A program made the translations under genes and the position numbers. A stretch of 8,141 nucleotides of DNA from a bacterium F11 (GTDB taxonomy: Bacteria; Elusimicrobiota; Elusimicrobia; F11): positions 1 to 8,141 of the forward strand of contig MSYE01000205.1 in assembly GCA_002176905.1 (NCBI GenBank), read 5' to 3'. The notes beneath the pieces were generated by a model that was not told the origin of the DNA, did not search any database, and saw only the letters and a program-made list of their open reading frames with translations. Shown here in pieces: positions 6,001 through 8,141 of the stretch. Numbering within the stretch: position 1 is the stretch's first letter; each line of letters begins with the position of its first letter.

Positions 6001-8141
6001 TGGATGTCTTCACTACATCGGCAACATGGAATTTGACCACAGTGGGAGCTGTCTTGCCTAATACATGGTTATCGGGTCGGGTTTATTGGGTTATTCCAGA
6101 AGCCCGTGATTCGGCGGATAACATAGAAACCGTGTTTTCTACAATGACTTTTAAGATTGATAACGTACCACCGGTGGCGGGAATCATAACGCCTCCAAAT
6201 AACAGTGGGTATAACTCATTAACAACGTTGAATGGAACGGCCGAAGGAACGGAATTGTTGCCGGGGAGCAATCTGGATTTCAGTTTAATTTCCTCTGTTA
6301 AGATTCAAATCATTGATCTTGATTCTGATCCCATAAGTTATTGGGATGGAGCGATCTTCAATTCCAATGTTTCCACCATTACCACCACTTTTGTTGGGCT
6401 TTCCTCAGGAACATGGTCGTATAATGAGGTCAATCTGAACAACAATTATATTTCCGGGCACCGATATCTGGTCAAGTCTTGGGCCACAGATTCCGCTGGG
6501 AATGTTCAGGGCACTTTTGCTGCCGGTGTTTCATCCAATACATTTTCATTTGATAACGTTGCTGCTTCTGCAACCATTAGCCTTCCAGTCGACGGTGCTG
6601 CCTATCGAACATTTACTCAGTTCGATGGAACTGGGGGTGATGATTTCTCTGGCGTTAAAGATGTTGATTTGACGGTTAGCTATTTGGACAGCGGGGATAC
6701 CTATTATTTTGACGGAGTTAACTTTAGTTCGGAAACTTTTTCAACAGTTGCTTCTTCTGTGGTTGTCCAATTTGCATCAGCCGTATCATGGTCATTTGAT
6801 ACAACGGACCTGTTACCCAAGTTGGTAACCGATCGTGAATATCGGGTGTTTGCTCGAGGTGGCGACAAAGCCGACAATTTTGAAACAATTGGGACAACGG
6901 TAACTTTCTTGTTTGACTTAAATCATGGAACGGCAACCTTTACCGATCCAACTGGTGCGGGAGTCTATCTGTCTCCTGCCAATCCACTTTCCGAAATATT
7001 GGGAAGCGCTGTTGATGCGCCGACTCATCCCTTTGCTGGTGTTTCCTATAATGAATTGCGAATCTTAAGAAATCCTCCTGGAAATGAATATTGGAATGGT
7101 TCAACTTGGGTTGGTGTGTCAACACGGGTTGTGACAACAGGAACAGATGGCTGGTCTTATGCTGAACCAAGCGCAAATTGGCAGGATAACACGCAATACT
7201 TGCTTTATGTCAGAACCATAGATTTGGCTGGAAATATATCTCCTGAGTCTCCCGAACAGGTCTTTGTTTGGGACGCGAGCACGCCAACTGTTGTTTTACA
7301 GGATCCCGATGTGACAATTGAGAGTTCCCTTACACAAATCTCAGGAACAGCTGGGGACGGAGCCAATGTCTTTAGGTCGAAATTGTATAGCGTTGAGGTT
7401 GCCATTCGTCGTGATCCGACCAATCCAGGTGAAAATTATTGGGATGGGGATGTGGGTGATTTTACAATTACAGAGATCGCTTATAATGCTGCGGGAGGTG
7501 ACCTCGGGACCATGGGATGGCATATGACTTCAACAACAACAGATGGGGGGCATTGGGAGCTCCCCGTGAGTTCCATGCCAACATGGGTCGATGGAACCGA
7601 ATATCTGGTTAAAGTAAGAGCAAAAGATGTGGCTCTCAATTTCTCAAATCCGATTACATCGTTTACTTTTGTTTATGATTCTGTAAAACCAATTAGTCGA
7701 GTAACATTCCCAGATGGAACAGAAGTAAGGTCAACCATATCTCAGATCACAGGAACCGCAGATGATACCGATTCTGCTGTTAGTCAAGTCTTCGTATCGG
7801 TAGGCCAGTTGGTGGGATTGACGACATCATACTTTGATGGAGCCGGGTTTAACGCGGCGACAGAATACTTTAACTTAACAAACTGGAGCGGATCGGATCC
7901 CTGGACGTATAACACAGCCATACCGTACGCATCGGGATTAAAGTATATGTTGAGGAGTTACGCGGTGGATGAAGCGGGGAACGTGGAGACAGCGTTACCA
8001 GCTCAGATTGAGGTGTATTACGATGTGACCAAACCCACCACCACCATTTACGAGCCGGGTCAAGCGAGTTTCATTTCTGCCATGAGTCAAGTCAAAGGGA
8101 CAGCGTATGATAAGACAGCGGAAGTGGAGAGTTTGCTGGCA
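3..8141 (+). CDS. Giant Ig-like tandem-repeat surface or secreted protein, internal fragment (both ends missing)
   Basis: The frame starting at base 3 was translated by hand to base 8141 and holds 2,713 sense codons with no stop. No start or stop codon of the gene lies in the window. Residue n below has its codon at 3n. The product is 21 full Ig-like units of 113-144 residues plus partial ones at each edge. Each unit has a boundary D-x3-P, an ISGTAxD strand, a YW[DN]G turn, a W[ST]Y strand, a YxIRxRAxDxAGN strand and a closing FxFD. I saw no cysteine, about 77 tryptophans, a surplus of Asp/Glu over Lys/Arg, and no membrane segment or catalytic motif. Families with this pattern (bacterial Ig-like domains, Big_7-like) build stalks of secreted or cell-surface giants, so an extracellular adhesin or fibre is inferred. 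Ligand, secretion route and anchor are not visible. It could instead be the spacer of a giant enzyme. Confidence 0.95.
18..383 (+). repeat. Ig-like unit 1 (residues 6-127)
   Basis: This unit begins with D-YSSP and has VSGTAD at residues 32-37, SGISSV at 43-48 and a YEIESRAIDNSSPAN strand and loop near 101-115. It ends in FVV before the next Asp. It is atypical because the aromatic YWDG turn is absent (SDGDYLNAAE at that place) and there is only one Trp, in GTSW. The loop after RAID carries a Pro-containing insertion, as in units 7 and 8. Confidence 0.85.
384..743 (+). repeat. Ig-like unit 2 (residues 128-247)
   Basis: The boundary is D-KSTP. VISGTMDE lies at 151-158, SGVDEVNIKI follows, and the aromatic turn is WWDGSTWV at 186-193. 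SWSV and SDWVDEQWYQFYIQAVDRATN make the later strands. The loop after SGTMDE is encoded across a run of eight G residues (486-493), giving Gly-Gly-Gly at residues 162-164. Confidence 0.9.
486..493 (+). other. G8 homopolymer inside the coding sequence
   Basis: Eight consecutive G bases encode three glycines in a loop of unit 2. In the two other forward frames stops lie just downstream, TAG at 508-510 and TGA at 512-514. Gain or loss of one G would therefore end translation within about 20 bases. Such tracts can be phase-variation switches in surface genes, but they are also common sequencing-error sites. Confidence 0.5.
744..1106 (+). repeat. Ig-like unit 3 (residues 248-368)
   Basis: The boundary is D-VKP, with Pro one position earlier than usual. 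TISGTATD lies at 269-276. The aromatic turn is relaxed to LWYRFSDEKWIG near 297-307. YSIYVKALDKAGN at 341-353 is a clean copy of the late-strand motif. The unit closes with FLF, followed by Glu rather than Asp, the only non-Asp boundary in the window. Confidence 0.88.
1107..1457 (+). repeat. Ig-like unit 4 (residues 369-485), degenerate
   Basis: The unit starts with EPPP instead of D-x3-P. The SGTAD motif has become IGGTAN (393-398) with a shortened loop and no SGV. The turn is NYWSSVSETWV (417-427), followed by NWTWTSSIP and SFTVRARGYNSAQ, which lacks the usual D-x-A-G-N. The fold is probably kept because the spacing of strands and aromatic residues is preserved. Confidence 0.82.
1458..1853 (+). 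repeat. Ig-like unit 5 (residues 486-617)
   Basis: The boundary is D-TQEP. VSGTAND lies at 508-514 and LAGVNNIELDI follows. The turn is FYWNGSTWV at 542-550, nearly identical to that of unit 19. LWNWFYD and YEYRIFYTAEDEAYTEAN follow, and the unit closes with VVY. The EPNSVLT motif at 489-495 reappears with small changes in unit 16. Confidence 0.9.
1854..2246 (+). repeat. Ig-like unit 6 (residues 618-748)
   Basis: The boundary is D-VIMP. The SGTAD motif is altered to ASGSLTD at 641-647 and is followed by a Gly/Ala-rich loop. The turn is FWDGSAF at 678-684, and SWSY follows. FRMRMKALDKAGN is a clean late strand. The unit closes with FTI before Asp 749. Confidence 0.88.
2247..2678 (+). repeat. 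Ig-like unit 7 (residues 749-892), longest unit
   Basis: At 144 residues this is the longest unit. The boundary is D-NKKP, IDGTVDD lies at 772-778 and YYWNGIAF at 808-815. SSGTWTYNA at 837-845 is followed by an inserted acidic stretch (DSLKMDPPDEFG) before YEIRSRATDDAFPSGN. The extra length is in loops, not in the strand motifs. It closes with VII before Asp 893. Confidence 0.88.
2679..3041 (+). repeat. Ig-like unit 8 (residues 893-1013), Trp-free variant
   Basis: The boundary is D-TTTP. ISGTGIADLAGM replaces SGTAxD-SGV at 915-926. The aromatic turn is reduced to NFFDNSSF (939-946). There is no Trp in the whole unit. LTPGSTYTIRIYATDDAAPTPN is a standard late strand with the Pro-containing loop shared with units 1 and 7. 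It is the unit most like an ordinary Ig/FnIII-like repeat. Confidence 0.83.
3042..3380 (+). repeat. Ig-like unit 9 (residues 1014-1126), shortest unit
   Basis: At 113 residues this is the shortest complete unit. The boundary is D-NVAP. ITGQAQD lies at 1041-1047, FYWGGSAF at 1066-1073 and DWSY follows. YQLRARASDIAGN is close to the consensus, and FKY closes the unit. It is a compact example of the domain and useful for defining the minimal fold. Confidence 0.9.
3381..3767 (+). repeat. Ig-like unit 10 (residues 1127-1255)
   Basis: The boundary is D-STAP. LSGTAHD lies at 1152-1158 and SGLQKIEIALF follows. An Asp/Ala run, DADDADAD (1176-1183), precedes the turn WWDGTAF at 1185-1191. PWSY and PAWQEGHQYELHVQAMDESQN follow, and FVF closes the unit. 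The acidic run is a possible cation site, by inference only. Confidence 0.9.
3768..4160 (+). repeat. Ig-like unit 11 (residues 1256-1386), Trp-rich
   Basis: The boundary is D-MEIP. ISGISSD lies at 1282-1288. The aromatic turn is VWWDLTEG from 1312. By hand count eight Trp occur in this unit, including SWTNWFYD and NWVSG, the most in the window. AVSMRVIDDAGN and FTF close the unit. Confidence 0.88.
4161..4544 (+). repeat. Ig-like unit 12 (residues 1387-1514)
   Basis: The boundary is D-TNLP. IEGTADD lies at 1412-1418 with no SGV, and VTKVRIAVRKL follows. The turn is LWWNSVNDDF from 1437. DWDWNYP and YYITTEASDAAGN are the later strands, and the unit closes with FTV before Asp 1515. Confidence 0.88.
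4545..4961 (+). repeat. Ig-like unit 13 (residues 1515-1653)
   Basis: The boundary is D-NSNP, followed by LTRPIED, which recurs in unit 15. ISGTADD lies at 1545-1551, with a long loop before VKVSIYS. The turn is LYWKETPPGF from 1581. TFVGSSSGTWTY at 1603-1614 is echoed in unit 17. TYVIKSSATDLVTN and FVF close the unit. Confidence 0.88.
4962..5360 (+). repeat. Ig-like unit 14 (residues 1654-1786)
   Basis: The boundary is D-SSGP. IISGTAQD lies at 1676-1683. ELQIIDLGEDHAFGGSG (1699-1714) leads to ADEDRYWVHGGSSF. This insert between the IIDL strand and the aromatic turn is shared with unit 16. LDWSYDNP and MWEDGHTYHIRATAIDALNN follow, and FVF closes the unit. Confidence 0.88.
5361..5762 (+). repeat. 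Ig-like unit 15 (residues 1787-1920), altered SGTAD and Asn/Asp loop
   Basis: The boundary is D-SSAP, then TRPIEG as in unit 13. The SGTAD motif has drifted to ISADVAD at 1814-1820. An Asn/Asp-rich loop, DFNNNNVEDDTN (1843-1854), resembles but does not fully match a calcium loop. The turn is NYWTGTYNPGAF. PDWQSGYRYFLRIKSQDTLVN and FTV close the unit. Confidence 0.85.
5763..6158 (+). repeat. Ig-like unit 16 (residues 1921-2052)
   Basis: The boundary is D-ILEP, with EPNSLVT as in unit 5. EISGTATD lies at 1943-1950. KIIDLGADFAYGGSDENQDK (1961-1980) parallels the unit 14 insert. The turn is weak, KYRSPNGTWI, with no YW pair. TWNLTTV, NTWLSGRVYWVIPEARDSADN and FKI close the unit. Confidence 0.87.
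6159..6551 (+). repeat. Ig-like unit 17 (residues 2053-2183)
   Basis: The boundary is D-NVPP. LNGTAEG at 2076-2082 lacks the usual final Asp. IQIIDLDSDPISYWDGAIF (2101-2119) combines the IIDL strand of units 14 and 16 with a canonical YWDG turn. TFVGLSSGTWSY at 2129-2140 matches unit 13. YLVKSWATDSAGN and FSF close the unit. Confidence 0.9.
6552..6914 (+). repeat. Ig-like unit 18 (residues 2184-2304)
   Basis: The boundary is D-NVAA, with the usual Pro replaced by Ala. FDGTGGDDFSGV lies at 2207-2218 and retains a full SGV. The turn is YYFDGVNF (2234-2241), where Phe replaces Trp. SWSF and EYRVFARGGDKADN follow, and FLF closes the unit. Confidence 0.88.
6915..7271 (+). repeat. Ig-like unit 19 (residues 2305-2423)
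   Basis: The boundary is D-LNHG with no Pro. ILGSAVD lies at 2332-2338 and FAGVSYNELRI follows. The turn is EYWNGSTWVG at 2362-2371, almost the same as that of unit 5. GWSY and YLLYVRTIDLAGN follow. The closing strand is FVW before Asp 2424. Confidence 0.9.
7272..7676 (+). repeat. Ig-like unit 20 (residues 2424-2558)
   Basis: The boundary is D-ASTP. QISGTAGD lies at 2445-2452. The turn NYWDGDVGDF starts at 2478, and a longer than usual loop, TEIAYNAAGG, follows. HWELPVSSMPTWVDGTEYLVKVRAKDVALN and FVY close the unit. A run of six G bases lies at 7545-7550. Confidence 0.9.
7677..8021 (+). repeat. Ig-like unit 21 (residues 2559-2673)
   Basis: The boundary is D-SVKP. QITGTADD lies at 2581-2588. 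The turn is SYFDGAGF (2609-2616), with Phe in place of Trp as in unit 18. PWTY and YMLRSYAVDEAGN follow. The unit closes with VYY before Asp 2674. The second half uses GCG, ACG, AGG and C-ending Asn/Tyr codons more than earlier units appear to. Confidence 0.88.
8022..8141 (+). repeat. Ig-like unit 22, first 40 residues only
   Basis: The boundary is D-VTKP at residue 2674, and VKGTAYD lies at 2697-2703, so a further unit has begun. The window ends before its aromatic turn. The array therefore continues downstream. Confidence 0.85.

Noticed and set aside
18..8021. CRISPR array or DNA-level tandem repeat
   Set aside because: The periodicity (about 381 bases) is seen at protein level only. Unit DNA is too diverged, and there are no short identical repeats with regular spacers.
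3..8141. Catalytic domain hidden in the array
   Set aside because: Each stretch between boundary Asp residues fits one Ig-like unit by length and motif order. No unit carries an insertion large enough for an enzyme domain, and I saw no recognisable active-site motif.

Overview
The window is one uninterrupted plus-strand reading frame. Read from base 3, all 2,713 codons to base 8141 are sense codons. Neither the start nor the stop is present, so this is an internal slice of one giant gene whose product exceeds 2,700 residues. No RNA gene, promoter, terminator, insertion sequence, CRISPR array or intergenic gap is visible, and the shorter open frames on both strands lie inside this coding sequence.

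The protein is a tandem array of Ig-like (beta-sandwich type) units: five residues ending one unit, 21 complete units of 113-144 residues (mean about 127), and the first 40 residues of the next. A typical unit starts with D-x3-P at the boundary, then has a strand ending in [IV]-S-G-T-A-x-D, an often present S-G-V, alternating hydrophobic strands, an aromatic Y-W-[DN]-G-x-x-[FW] turn, a W-[ST]-[YF] strand, G-x-x-Y-x-[ILV]-R-x-[RK]-A-x-D-x-A-G-N, and finally F-x-[FYV] leading to the next boundary D. This resembles the bacterial Ig-like repeats ('DTTAPT... ISGTASD... AGN') of very large secreted or surface proteins. The regularly placed tryptophans (about 77 in the window) and the YWDG turn are a more specific signature. 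I found no cysteine, no catalytic motif, no membrane segment and no sorting signal here.

The units are strongly diverged, so this is an old array under protein-level constraint rather than a recent DNA tandem expansion. Units 13-17 share private motifs in a mosaic, partly two-unit pattern. Units 4, 8 and 15 have lost parts of the consensus. The last ~400 bases appear to shift in codon style. A G8 tract near the left end (486-493) would stop translation within about 20 bases if it gained or lost one base.

The organism cannot be named from this window. The composition is moderate (one line counted by hand is 43% G+C), and all tryptophan codons are TGG with no in-frame TGA, which fits the standard bacterial code. 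From memory, similar 'YWNGS.W' Ig-like arrays occur in giant proteins of uncultured bacteria such as Omnitrophota and Elusimicrobiota; that placement is a weak inference. The likely role is an extended extracellular stalk or adhesin-like fibre, with any enzymatic, anchoring or secretion domains outside the window.
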